Counted from the stretch's first letter, positions 49,877 to 58,620 are shown. The stretch is DNA of 64,000 nt from CAWCJL01 sp963795775 (GCA_963795775.1 CAWCJL010000002.1:248001-312000), one strand, 5' to 3'. A program made the numbers and translations. The notes: generated by a model not told the origin, from the letters alone.

Positions 49877-49960
49877 ATGGCAACAACCAAGAAGGCAGCA
49901 GCCAAGAAGCCAGCCGCGAAGAAGGCGGCTACCAAGAAGGCAACCAGCAAGAAGAAGTAA
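49877..49960 (+). CDS. 27-residue Lys/Ala-rich histone-H1-like peptide
   Basis: 27 codons from the ATG at 49877; GGGAG lies about 10 nt upstream. The peptide is almost entirely Lys, Ala and Thr, with the repeated KKAA/KKPA pattern of the C-terminal tail of eukaryotic histone H1 and of bacterial H1-like proteins (HctA, AlgP, and so on). It would be strongly basic and is likely to bind DNA or RNA. It is too short for ordinary gene finding, but a consensus promoter, a 22-bp palindrome and a 13-bp stem terminator flank it, so it is a complete transcription unit. Confidence 0.78.
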   Translation: MATTKKAAAKKPAAKKAATKKATSKKK

Positions 49961-49979
49961 GCACAGCAACAGGCAACGG

Positions 49980-50011
49980 CTTCGGGGGACGCAGGCAAGC
50001 GTCCCCCGAAG
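49980..50011 (+). terminator. Strong hairpin terminator of the micro-gene
   Basis: A perfect 13-bp stem (CTTCGGGGGACGC with GCGTCCCCCGAAG) closes a 6-nt loop and is followed by TGTTTCT. Confidence 0.85.
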
Positions 50012-50222
50012 TGTTTCTGGGGCTCTTCCGCAGCGCGACCCTGCACGCGCACCGCACCAGACAGAGACAAGCAAAAAGCCACCGGCGCGAGGAGCGGCTC
50101 TCATCAAGGGCCGTCGTGCTCGCAGTGCCTCACCCCACCCCGGCGCGGCGCTTTGTACATGCTCCATTCCATGCAACAGCCGCGCGGAGTAAGCGCCGAT
50201 CGGATCGCGGTAGAGTGAAAGC

Positions 50223-50995
50223 GTGACCCGACGCCGCTGGATTGCGGATACATGGAACGAAGGCGTAGCCACGCTTCACGGCGAGCAGGCGCATCATCTC
50301 GCGCGCGTGCTCCGCGTTACACCCGGCAGTGAATTCGATGTGGTAGCCGGAGACCATGTCTGGCGCGCGGCGGTGCGCGAGGTGAACGCGGACAGCGTCA
50401 CCTTCGCACTTCTTGCGGAACTCGCGAGCGACACCGCACTCCCGCTCACGCTGCTGCTCAGCATCTTCAAGTTTGACCGGATGGAATGGGCAATCGAAAA
50501 GGTGACGGAACTCGGGGTCGCGGCGATCGTGCCCGTCATCGCGCGCCGGACGGAGAAGCACCTGGCGCAGGCGGCCCTGAAGCGGTGCGAGCGCTGGCGT
50601 CGCATTGCGCTCGAGGCCGCCAAGCAGTCAAGGCGCGCCGATATTCCCGAGGTGCATGATCCTCTTTCCTTTGAGCGGGCACTTGCCTGCGGTGCGGATG
50701 GCCCCGCCATCCGCCTGCTGCTCGATGAAAAAGAACAACAGCAATTCGCTTGCCGCCGCTCATGCTAAGGGCACGCGAAGCACGCCCGCAGAGCGCACAG
50801 CTTTATCTCGCGATTGGCCCGGAGGGAGGATGGACACCGGAGGAGCGCGCTGCATTCACAGGAGAAGCCGGATGGCAGCCGGTGACGATGGGCTCGCGCA
50901 TCCTGCGGGCGGAGACGGCCGCGATCGCTGCCGTCGCCATCTGCGGCTCAGTCCTCGGCGAGCGAGAGCACGCCGCAGTTGGGGAGCAAAAGTAA
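50223..50995 (+). pseudogene. rsmE: 16S rRNA (uracil(1498)-N3)-methyltransferase RsmE, apparent frameshift
   Basis: The first frame (from the GTG at 50223) encodes the PUA-like N-terminus and most of the SPOUT domain: EQAHHLARVLRVTPGSEFDVVAG, LLLSIFKFDRMEWAIEKVTELGVAAIVPV, RRIALEAAKQSRRADIPEV. It ends at 50768 with a non-family tail. The knot region LYLAIGPEGGWTPEERAAF and MGSRILRAETAAIAAVA lies in another frame, ending at 50995. The frames join in a run of five A residues at 50728-50732; one extra A would restore a single gene. So it is either a one-base deletion in the assembly or a real lesion. Confidence 0.85.
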
Positions 50996-51024
50996 AGGCC
51001 GCAATGGTCCTGATCGCGGCCTTT
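50994..51024. terminator. Shared terminator hairpin of rsmE and dnaJ
   Basis: A 9-bp stem (AAAGGCCGC with GCGGCCTTT) lies between the convergent coding ends and overlaps the rsmE stop codon; TTTT follows on the minus strand. Confidence 0.7.
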
Positions 51025-51050
51025 GCTCAACTGAAGTCGTCGCCCGTTTC

Positions 51051-52196
51051 CTAGCTGAAGAAATCTTTCATCTTCTCCAACAGGCTGCGGGACGTTCGCC
51101 GGTTCTCCGTTTCCAGTGTCTCTCCAAGCTGACGAATGACTTCGCGCTGAGCCTTGGTCAACTTCTTCGGCGTTTCGATCACGACCTGGACGATCAGATC
51201 GCCGCGCCCATGCTCATTCAGGAACGGCACACCCTTGCCGCGCAACCGGAACTCCTTACCGCTTTGCGTGCCTTCGGGAATCTTGAGCGTCGTCTCGCCT
51301 TCCAGTGTGGCCACACTGATCTCCGCCCCAAGTGCCGCCTGCGGGAATGAGATCATCACAACGTAATGCAGGTCGTTGCCTTCGCGTTCCAGGAAGGCGT
51401 GAGGCTTGACCCCGAGCACCACGTACAGATCGCCCGATGGCCCGCCGCTGCGCCCGGCATCGCCCTCGCCACCGTACCGGATGCGTGTACCGTCTTCGAC
51501 GCCCGCCGGAATCTTGACCGAGATGGAATGCTCGCGCTCCACTCGTCCATCGCCGTGGCAGGTGGGGCAAGGCTCGGTGATCACGGAACCGGTGCCGCCG
51601 CAGGCGGCGCAGGTGCGCGCAATCGAGAAAAAGCCCTGCTGGAAGCGAACCTGTCCACGCCCGCCGCACTGGGCGCATACCGTGGGTCCGCGCCCTTTGG
51701 CCCCGCCGGATCCGTTGCAATCCGTGCAGGTCTCCATGCGCCGGATGTTGACGGTAGTCTCCTTGCCAAAGACCGCTTCTTCAAATTCGATGGTCAGGTC
51801 ATAGCGGATATCGCGTCCGCGCTGCGCGCGCGAAGCGCGGCCCCTTCCGCCGCCGTTGCCCATGTTGAACATCTCGCCGAAGAAATCGCCGAAGATGTCT
51901 CCCAGGTCCACGCCGGCGGGGAAGCCGCCTTCAAAGCCGCCGCCTGCGCCATTGCCCACGCCGGCATGCCCGAAGCGGTTATAGTTGGCGCGTTTCTGCG
52001 GATCGGAGAGTACCTGATACGCTTCGCTCGCCTGCTTGAACTTTTCTTCCGCCTCTGCATCGCCGGGATTGCGGTCCGGGTGATACTGCATAGCCAGGCG
52101 GCGGTACGCCGTTTTCAGTTCCCCGTCGCTGCAGTCGCGGGAAACGCCCAGCACTTCGTAATAATCGATCTTGGTCACGTTAGCTTGTGTTCTCAT
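51051..52196 (-). CDS. dnaJ: Chaperone protein DnaJ
   Basis: 381 residues, class A Hsp40 that loads clients on DnaK. The J domain carries YHPDRNPGD (HPD motif). A glycine-rich region follows (GNGAGGGFEGGFPAG). The zinc-binding region has four CxxCxGxG repeats: CTDCNGSG, CAQCGGRG, CAACGGTG and CPTCHGDG. The C-terminal client-binding and dimerisation parts end with LIQVVIETPKKLTKAQREVI. The start ATG overlaps the grpE stop (ATGA). Confidence 0.97.
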   Translation of the reverse strand: MRTQANVTKIDYYEVLGVSRDCSDGELKTAYRRLAMQYHPDRNPGDAEAEEKFKQASEAYQVLSDPQKRANYNRFGHAGVGNGAGGGFEGGFPAGVDLGDIFGDFFGEMFNMGNGGGRGRASRAQRGRDIRYDLTIEFEEAVFGKETTVNIRRMETCTDCNGSGGAKGRGPTVCAQCGGRGQVRFQQGFFSIARTCAACGGTGSVITEPCPTCHGDGRVEREHSISVKIPAGVEDGTRIRYGGEGDAGRSGGPSGDLYVVLGVKPHAFLEREGNDLHYVVMISFPQAALGAEISVATLEGETTLKIPEGTQSGKEFRLRGKGVPFLNEHGRGDLIVQVVIETPKKLTKAQREVIRQLGETLETENRRTSRSLLEKMKDFFS

Positions 52197-52813
52197 GCTT
52201 CTTTCTGTCGCGGATTGCTTGCAATGCGGACGAGCGCCGGCCGCAGGAGCTTCTCCTTGATGCGATACCCGCGGCGCACCTCATCGATTACCTGATGATC
52301 GGGCACGTCCGCGCGCTCCACACTTTCCAGCGCCTCATGGACCCGAGGGTCAAATGGCGCGCCCACCGCTTCCACCGGCTGGACGTTCAGCGATCGCAGC
52401 ACATCTTCCATCTGCTTGGCAATCAACTCGACGCCGGTGCGAAGCTGCTCCGTGGACCCTCCTGCATTGAGCGCCAGGCGAAAGTTGTCGAGCACGGGGA
52501 GAAACTGTTCGATGGCTCCGGAGACCGCAAAGTCGCGAAAGTCCGAGCGTTCCCGTGCTTCGCGCTTGCGGGCATTGTCGAACTCTGCCTGCAGGCGTGC
52601 CATGCGATCGAGAAGCTGGTCCCGCTCCGTGCGCAGCCGCTCGTTTTCTTCACGCAGGCCAAGGCCAGAGTCTGCAGGGGTGGACGGGGGCGCCGACGAG
52701 GTCCGCTCTTCCCCCTCGATACCGGTGGTGATCGCATTCGCCGGATCGGAGGTGGGGTCGGTGGCGTTCTGCGATTCGATGATTGCTTCGGTCACTCTTC
52801 CTGATGTTGCCAT
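52193..52813 (-). CDS. grpE: GrpE nucleotide exchange factor
   Basis: 206 residues. It releases ADP from DnaK. The N-terminal 50 residues are acidic and disordered, then a coiled coil (LREENERLRTERDQLLDRMARLQAEFDNARKRE) and the beta domain (GAPFDPRVHEALESVERADVPDHQVIDEVRRGYRIKEKLLRPALVRIA). The last segment is the GrpE signature. The gene overlaps dnaJ by 4 bp. A 287-bp gap separates it from hrcA, in which no gene was seen. Confidence 0.96.
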   Translation of the reverse strand: MATSGRVTEAIIESQNATDPTSDPANAITTGIEGEERTSSAPPSTPADSGLGLREENERLRTERDQLLDRMARLQAEFDNARKREARERSDFRDFAVSGAIEQFLPVLDNFRLALNAGGSTEQLRTGVELIAKQMEDVLRSLNVQPVEAVGAPFDPRVHEALESVERADVPDHQVIDEVRRGYRIKEKLLRPALVRIASNPRQKEA

Positions 52814-53100
52814 AGCTGAGCTAGATGCTACTTCCTTTCAGGCGCCGGGCGCCTCAGATTCAAAATCCGTGTTGCGGCCCATCGGGGCTCCGTTCCGCTT
52901 CGGTGCGTGTTGGTTCCGTGCAGTGTTTCGGGTGCAAGAGGCAAGCCTGATGTCCATCTGCCGGGCTGAGTCCCTGGCCAGCGCAGCGCCGGCCAGCACG
53001 CACCGGCAAACTGTGCCGCTACTTTAAGAGATGCGCCAGGGGTACGCTCGGGCTCCTCCGGAAGGTACGAAGCCGCGATTCAAGGCGTGATCGCCGCCCG

Positions 53101-54198
53101 CTAGCGCGGAGACTGCAGGATCCTTTCCGAAAGCTGGGCGATATAGGAGACCACCTGGATCGTCTCCTGATACTGCATCCGTGTAGGCGCCAGCACCGCG
53201 ACCGCTCCCAGACCTTCGCCGCCCAGCCGGGTGCCAGACCCGACCAGGACCATGTTCTCCATTTCCGGCATAGCTTCCTCTAAGCCCACAACCACACGCA
53301 CTGCCTGCTGCCGAGCGTCCACATACGCAGCCAGCAGTTCGATAATCCGCTGCTTGGTTTCCAACGCCTGCAGCAACTGCCCGAGCCGTTCCTGATCGAC
53401 GCCTGCATGCACCAGGTTGGCAACGCCCTCGACAAACACCACCTGGGCGCTTCCGCTGCCCTCGAGCGCGCCCTTGGTGCACAGTTCATGCACGGAGCGC
53501 ATCAGGCGATCGTATTCGTTGCGCTCCTCCACCATGCGCCGCGAAATCTCCACGCGGATGCGATCGATCGACCAGCCGCGGAAATTCCCATTCAGGAAAT
53601 TGGCCGCCGCCTCGAGGTCCGAAGACGTCAGTTCCTGGTCCAGGTGCAGCACACGATCGAGCACCGTGCCGCCCTTGGTGACCACCACAGCGAGCACCCG
53701 TCCCGGAGTCAGCCGGGAGAAATGAATGTGTTCCAGCCAGTCCACCTCGCCGGAGACCGCCGCCGCTACACCCACCCCGCTCGACACCAGCGCGAGCACG
53801 TGCGAAGTCCGCTCCAGGAACTGCTGGCGGCTGCGCACTCCGGAGAAGCAGTCATCAATCTGTTCGCGTCGCTCCACCGAGAGCTGTCCCGCTGCGGCGC
53901 GAGCCATGCCCGCCAGGTGCTCGACATAGAAGCGGAAGGCGCGCGCTGTGGGAACTCGTCCGGCTGAAGTGTGCGGCTGCTCCAGCAGCCCCGCATCGCT
54001 CAGTGACGCCATCACGTTGCGGATCGTCGCCGGGCTCATGCCTTCTTTGTCCGCGTACAGCCGGGCAATTGCTTGGGAGGCGACCGGCTCACCGGTGGCG
54101 ATGTACAGGTCTATGACGCCCATCAGCACAAGCCGCTCCCGAGGCCCGATGCGGAACTCAGTGGGTGCCGTGTGGTCGCCCGTAGCGCTGTCCTCCAT
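53101..54198 (-). CDS. hrcA: Heat-inducible transcription repressor HrcA
   Basis: 365 residues. The winged helix lies at the N-terminus (RERLVLMGVIDLYIATGEPVASQAIARLYADKEGMSPATIRNVMASLSDAGLLEQPHTSAGRVPTARAFRFYV). The GAF-like ligand region and the C-terminal VLVGSGTRLGGEGLGAVAVLAPTRMQYQETIQVVSYIAQLSERIL complete the family pattern. HrcA normally represses heat-shock genes through CIRCE operators. No CIRCE sequence (TTAGCACTC-N9-GAGTGCTAA) was seen near this gene or upstream of grpE. Confidence 0.96.
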   Translation of the reverse strand: MEDSATGDHTAPTEFRIGPRERLVLMGVIDLYIATGEPVASQAIARLYADKEGMSPATIRNVMASLSDAGLLEQPHTSAGRVPTARAFRFYVEHLAGMARAAAGQLSVERREQIDDCFSGVRSRQQFLERTSHVLALVSSGVGVAAAVSGEVDWLEHIHFSRLTPGRVLAVVVTKGGTVLDRVLHLDQELTSSDLEAAANFLNGNFRGWSIDRIRVEISRRMVEERNEYDRLMRSVHELCTKGALEGSGSAQVVFVEGVANLVHAGVDQERLGQLLQALETKQRIIELLAAYVDARQQAVRVVVGLEEAMPEMENMVLVGSGTRLGGEGLGAVAVLAPTRMQYQETIQVVSYIAQLSERILQSPR

Positions 54199-54234
54199 GG
54201 CAGGTCACGCGCGGTACGTGCCTAGCCATATTTC

Positions 54235-54264
54235 ATTCTAGAAAGCGCTGAGAGCCTCTGTCAA
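54235..54264 (-). promoter_or_regulatory. Promoter of hrcA
   Basis: On the minus strand, TTGACA (54264-54259), an 18-bp spacer and TAGAAT (54240-54235). The transcript would start about 30 nt before the hrcA ATG. Confidence 0.65.
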
Positions 54265-54267
54265 CGC

Positions 54268-54284
54268 ACCAACGCGCGGTTGGT
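54268..54284. promoter_or_regulatory. Palindrome ACCAAC-N5-GTTGGT upstream of the hrcA -35
   Basis: Perfect 6-bp arms lie 4 bp upstream of the hrcA -35 element. It does not resemble CIRCE. It could bind another regulator. Confidence 0.4.
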
Positions 54285-54506
54285 TGACCGCTCCCGTAAC
54301 AGCTAAGTAATTACACTCGTAACAGTTGCAGATATTTGTCCCGATTTGGTCCGAACCCATTGTTCTATCGCCCTTCTCTGGTTATGCTCGTCTCACTTCT
54401 TTGAGAACGCTCGTTTTCCGCTCCCCCGGCGGTGTACTCATAGAGATTTCCAGTAGAGCGTTTCAGCTTTCTGTTCTGCGCGCTCTCTTTGAGCCTTGAG
54501 GCCTTC

Positions 54507-57500
54507 ATGCATCTGCCTGGTTTTTCGCTGCGCCGTTTTCTGCCCATTTTCGCCTGCCTGCTCTCGAGTATTTCTGCGCTGGCGGTCACGATTTCACCTA
54601 CTAACCCGACGGTGACGGAGAACCAGACACAGCAGTTCACGGCCAGCACCGCTGCAAGCTGGACCACCACCTGCGGTTCGATCTCAAGCGCCGGTCTGTT
54701 CAAGGCACCGCTCTACCCCGGCACCTGCACCGTCACGGCGAAAGCGAACAATGGCAGTGGCAGTACCTCGACCACTGTCCAACTGGTCTCGCCCATCGTG
54801 ATGACGCCGGCCAGCGCCAACACGCCCCAGGGCCAGACCCAGCAGTTCACGGCCAGCGTTCCCGTCACCTGGGTCGCCAAGTGCGGCTCCATCACTCCGG
54901 GCGGCCTCTATACCGCTTCGGCAGCCGTCGGTACCTACTGCACCATCGAGGGCATCGCCACCGGGACCCCGGCCTACACCGTTTACGGCTATGACCGCAT
55001 CGCCTCGCCTTCCACCACCGCTCTTGCCATCACGCCGGGCAGCGTCGCGCTGAACGAAGCGCAGACCCAGCAGTTCACCGCCAATCTCGCTTCCACCTGG
55101 ACCGCATCCTGCGGCACCATCGATCCGAACTCCGGGGCTTACACCGCTCCGCTCGCGCCGGGATCCTGCACCATCCGGGCCAACAGCGGTGCGCAAACAG
55201 CTTCGGCAGTGGCCACCATCAACTCACCCCTGGTCATCACCCCGGCCTCGGCCAGCACGCCGCAAAACGGCACCCAGCAGTTCACCGCCAACATGCCCGT
55301 GAGCTGGTCGGCCTCTTGCGGCTCCATCTCGCCGGCCGGCCTCTTTACCGCATCCGCGGCGCCTGCCACCAACTGCAAAATCCAGGCCACTGCTACCGGG
55401 GGCACCGCCTACACCGCCTTCGCCGCAGATACCGTCGCTTCTTCCGGACCCATTACGATCTCACCAGCCAACCCGACGGTGACGGAGAACCAGACACAGC
55501 AGTTCACGGCCAGCACTCCGGCAAGCTGGACCACCACCTGCGGTTCGATCTCAAGCGCCGGTCTGTTCAAGGCACCGCTCTACCCCGGCACCTGCACCGT
55601 CACGGCGAAAGCGAACAATGGCAGTGGCAGTACCTCGACCACTGTCCAACTGGTCTCGCCCATCGTGATGACGCCGGCCAGCGCCAACACGCCCCAGGGC
55701 CAGACCCAGCAGTTCACGGCCAGCGTTCCCGTCACCTGGGTCGCCAAGTGCGGCTCCATCACTCCGGGCGGCCTCTATACCGCTTCGGCAGCCGTCGGTA
55801 CCTACTGCACCATCGAGGGCATCGCCACCGGGACCCCGGCCTACACCGTTTACGGCTATGACCGCATCGCCTCGCCTTCCACCACCGCTCTTGCCATCAC
55901 GCCGGGCAGCGTCGCGCTGAACGAAGCGCAGACCCAGCAGTTCACCGCCAATCTCGCTTCCACCTGGACCGCATCCTGCGGCACCATCGATCCGAACTCC
56001 GGGGCTTACACCGCTCCGCTCGCGCCGGGATCCTGCACCATCCGGGCCAACAGCGGTGCGCAAACAGCTTCGGCAGTGGCCACCATCAACTCACCCCTGG
56101 TCATCACCCCGGCCTCGGCCAGCACGCCGCAAAACGGCACCCAGCAGTTCACCGCCAACATGCCCGTGAGCTGGTCGGCCTCTTGCGGCTCCATCTCGCC
56201 GGCCGGCCTCTTTACCGCATCCGCGGCGCCTGCCACCAACTGCAAAATCCAGGCCACTGCTACCGGGGGCACCGCCTACACCGCCTTCGCCGCAGATACC
56301 GTGGGCACCCCCCCTCCGTTCACCATTTCGCCCACCACCGTAAGCCTCGCCGAAGCGGCCAATCAGCAGTTCACGGCCAGCGCTCCCGCGACCTGGTCGG
56401 CTTCATGCGGCTCCATCGATCCCAACATGGGCGCGTACACTGCGCCCCTCACGGCCGGATCCTGCACCATCACGGCCACGCCGGCCAGCGGCGGGCAGGC
56501 GGCAAACGCGACGGCGTCCGTCACGTCGCCCATCGTGATCACACCAGCCACCGCCACCACGCCACCCGGACAGACCCAGATCTTCACGGCAAACATGCTG
56601 GTGAGCTGGGCTTCGAGTTGCGGCGGCATGGATCCCGTAACCGGCATCTTTACTGCTCCGTCCTCCGGCAACACTGGGAACTGCACGATCACCGCGACAG
56701 CCCTGGGTACCCCTGCCTATACGGGCACCGCGCTTGACACTATCGGCACAATGACAGTGACGATCTCGCCGGCCAACCCGAGCCTTACTCAGGGCGCGAT
56801 CCAGCAGTTCACCGCTGGCACAACCGCCACTTGGACCGCCACGTGCGGCAGCTTCAACCCCAACAATCCGGGCAGCTACACCGCCCCGCTCACGAACGGA
56901 ACCTGCACGATCACGGCAACCAGCACCGGGGGGCAGACCAGCACCACCGTTGCCACCATCACCTCGCCCATCACCATCACGCCCGCAGCCGCCGCCATGC
57001 ACGCCATCGGGACCCAGCAGTTCTCGGCTAACGTTCCGGTAAGCTGGTCGGCCTCCTGCGGCACCATCAACCCAAACAGTGGACTCTTTACCGCGCCTGC
57101 TGCAGCCGGGAGCTGTACCATCACTGCGACCGCGACCGGCGGCACGGCCTACACACAGCAGGCCACCGCGAACGTAACGGTCGTGAACCAGGTACGCTGG
57201 AGAGCCGCCATCGACGGCACCGGGGTGCAGCCGGACGAACTGCTGTTGAACCCGGCCAACGTGAACTCGAAGACCTTCGGCCAAAGCTGGTCGAGTGCCG
57301 TGGACGGCCTTGTGTGGGCCCAGCCGCTGTACATGAACGGGCTCACGATCAAGGGCGCATCGCACAACGTTGTCTTTGTCGCGACGGATAACGACAGCGT
57401 GTACGCGCTGGATGGTGATACCGGAACGCAGCTCTGGCACACTTCCTTCCTCTCTGCCGGAGTCACACCAGTCACGCCGGCGCTCGACGGCGACTATATA

Positions 57501-57803
57501 CATCCCACAGATCGGCATATTGGGCACGCCGGTTATCGACCCCGATACCAACACTCTCTATGTAGTAGCCATGACCGGAGAGCAGAACGGCACGGTGCTG
57601 GCACACCGGCTGCATGCGCTCGACCTGCTGACCGGCGCCGAGAAGTTCGGTGGCCCCACCCTGCTCAGCGACCCGGGCCTGGTGCCCATCAAGAAACTGC
57701 AGCGAACTGCCCTCCTGCTGGCAAACGGGAAAGTGTATGTCGGCATCGGCTCGATGGGCGACTACAACACCCCGCCTTACCACGGCCTGCTCTTCGCCTT
57801 TGA
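54507..57803 (+). CDS. Secreted protein of 12 Ig-like repeats leading into a PQQ-type beta-propeller (N-terminal part, frameshifted)
   Basis: A signal peptide (FLPIFACLLSSISALA) precedes twelve modules of about 72 residues. Each follows the pattern ITP/ISP ... TQQFTA ... W ... CGSI ... GLYTAP ... CTITA. Two cysteines per module may form a disulfide. Modules 5-8 duplicate 1-4 almost exactly. After the last module comes the start of a quinoprotein-like propeller (VRWRAAIDGTGVQPDELLLNPANVNSKTFGQSW, GASHNVVFVATDNDSVYALDGDTGTQLWHTS). The frame is valid to about 57498 and then shifts; the tail to 57803 is out of frame. The start ATG at 54507 is preferred to a TTG at 54489. Confidence 0.85.
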   Translation: MHLPGFSLRRFLPIFACLLSSISALAVTISPTNPTVTENQTQQFTASTAASWTTTCGSISSAGLFKAPLYPGTCTVTAKANNGSGSTSTTVQLVSPIVMTPASANTPQGQTQQFTASVPVTWVAKCGSITPGGLYTASAAVGTYCTIEGIATGTPAYTVYGYDRIASPSTTALAITPGSVALNEAQTQQFTANLASTWTASCGTIDPNSGAYTAPLAPGSCTIRANSGAQTASAVATINSPLVITPASASTPQNGTQQFTANMPVSWSASCGSISPAGLFTASAAPATNCKIQATATGGTAYTAFAADTVASSGPITISPANPTVTENQTQQFTASTPASWTTTCGSISSAGLFKAPLYPGTCTVTAKANNGSGSTSTTVQLVSPIVMTPASANTPQGQTQQFTASVPVTWVAKCGSITPGGLYTASAAVGTYCTIEGIATGTPAYTVYGYDRIASPSTTALAITPGSVALNEAQTQQFTANLASTWTASCGTIDPNSGAYTAPLAPGSCTIRANSGAQTASAVATINSPLVITPASASTPQNGTQQFTANMPVSWSASCGSISPAGLFTASAAPATNCKIQATATGGTAYTAFAADTVGTPPPFTISPTTVSLAEAANQQFTASAPATWSASCGSIDPNMGAYTAPLTAGSCTITATPASGGQAANATASVTSPIVITPATATTPPGQTQIFTANMLVSWASSCGGMDPVTGIFTAPSSGNTGNCTITATALGTPAYTGTALDTIGTMTVTISPANPSLTQGAIQQFTAGTTATWTATCGSFNPNNPGSYTAPLTNGTCTITATSTGGQTSTTVATITSPITITPAAAAMHAIGTQQFSANVPVSWSASCGTINPNSGLFTAPAAAGSCTITATATGGTAYTQQATANVTVVNQVRWRAAIDGTGVQPDELLLNPANVNSKTFGQSWSSAVDGLVWAQPLYMNGLTIKGASHNVVFVATDNDSVYALDGDTGTQLWHTSFLSAGVTPVTPALDGDYIHPTDRHIGHAGYRPRYQHSLCSSHDRRAERHGAGTPAACARPADRRREVRWPHPAQRPGPGAHQETAANCPPAGKRESVCRHRLDGRLQHPALPRPALRL
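54602..56303. repeat. 867-bp tandem duplication inside the Ig-repeat gene
   Basis: Copy 1 runs from about 54602 to 55436 and copy 2 from about 55469 to 56303, offset 867 bp (289 codons, four Ig-like modules). The copies differ at a few bases near their 5' ends (GCTGCA for CCGGCA and CTACTA for CAGCCA). From the shared CAAGCTGG onward about 770 bp look identical by reading. Confidence 0.88.
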
Positions 57804-58620
57804 CAAGACCACCCTGGCCCAAAGCAGCGTCTGGAACGTAACCCCGACAGGCAGCGAGGGCGGCATCTGGATGTCCGGCGCAGCACCGACCGTGGATAGC
57901 AACGGAAACCTGTACGTCTCGACTGGAAACGGGTCCTTCAACGGCACCAATAACTATGGGGAAAGTGTCGTAAAGCTCAGCCCGTCCCTTCAGCCGCTTG
58001 ACTACTTCACGCCCTATGACTTCGCAAACCTCAACACGGGTGACCTGGACCTCAGCTCGGCAGGTGTCGTGCTGCTTCCCGATCAGAACGGTGCGCACCG
58101 GCACGAGGCGATCGCCTGTGGCAAGGCACCATCCCTTTACCTGGTCGACCGGGATTCCATGGGGCACATGGGCTCTTCGACCGATAACGTAATCCAGCGG
58201 ATGCCTGGCATCGTCGGAGGGACCGCAACCGATCGGCACCCGGACATGCCCTGCTGGACCTCGCCCGTGGTCTGGGGACAGAACGTCTACTACGTGGCCA
58301 ATGGTGATGTGATCAAGCAGTTCACGCTCGATCCCAACACCGGACTGCTACCTAACAGCGCGACGCAACAAGGCTCGTTCGCTTACACCTGGCCCGGTTC
58401 GCAGGTGATGCTGTCCGCGAACGGCAGCACCAACGGCATCCTCTGGACCTTTGACAATGGCGCCAAAACGCTGCGCGCCAACGACGCCAGCACACTCAAC
58501 ACGCTCTACGTCAGCCCGGCGATTCCAAGCGGAGGACTGAAGTGGACCACACCCACCGTGGCCAACGGGCATGTCTATGTAGGCGGCGCGAACACGGTGG
58601 TCGCTTTCACTACGAAGTAG
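57496..58620 (+). CDS. Beta-propeller C-terminal part of the Ig-repeat protein (second frame)
   Basis: The open frame runs from 57370 to 58620. The homologous part starts near 57496 with IYIPQIGILGTPVIDPDTNTLYVVAMT, where the preceding frame breaks after a GACTATATAC segment. The remainder reads like PQQ/quinoprotein propeller blades: LHALDLLTGAEKFGGP, LLANGKVYVGIGSMGDYNTPPYHG, PTVDSNGNLYVSTGNGSFNGTNNYGESVVKL, GTATDRHPDMPCWTSPVVWGQNVYYV and GHVYVGGANTVVAFTTK. With one base removed near 57493-57501 the gene would be a single protein of about 1370 residues. Confidence 0.82.
   Translation: MYIPQIGILGTPVIDPDTNTLYVVAMTGEQNGTVLAHRLHALDLLTGAEKFGGPTLLSDPGLVPIKKLQRTALLLANGKVYVGIGSMGDYNTPPYHGLLFAFDKTTLAQSSVWNVTPTGSEGGIWMSGAAPTVDSNGNLYVSTGNGSFNGTNNYGESVVKLSPSLQPLDYFTPYDFANLNTGDLDLSSAGVVLLPDQNGAHRHEAIACGKAPSLYLVDRDSMGHMGSSTDNVIQRMPGIVGGTATDRHPDMPCWTSPVVWGQNVYYVANGDVIKQFTLDPNTGLLPNSATQQGSFAYTWPGSQVMLSANGSTNGILWTFDNGAKTLRANDASTLNTLYVSPAIPSGGLKWTTPTVANGHVYVGGANTVVAFTTK

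Larger units (their letters stand above)
54199..54506. other. 308-bp divergent intergenic region between hrcA and the Ig-repeat gene
   Basis: It contains the hrcA promoter and palindrome (listed) and a pair of CGTAACAG direct repeats at 54295-54302 and 54318-54325, 23 bp apart, with the palindrome GTAATTAC between them (54307-54314). No -35/-10 pair for the rightward gene stood out and no gene was found. Confidence 0.5.

Noticed and set aside
53041..53482. Overlapping minus-strand open frame at the end of hrcA (53024-53482)
   Set aside because: It is in another frame of hrcA and has no independent homology.
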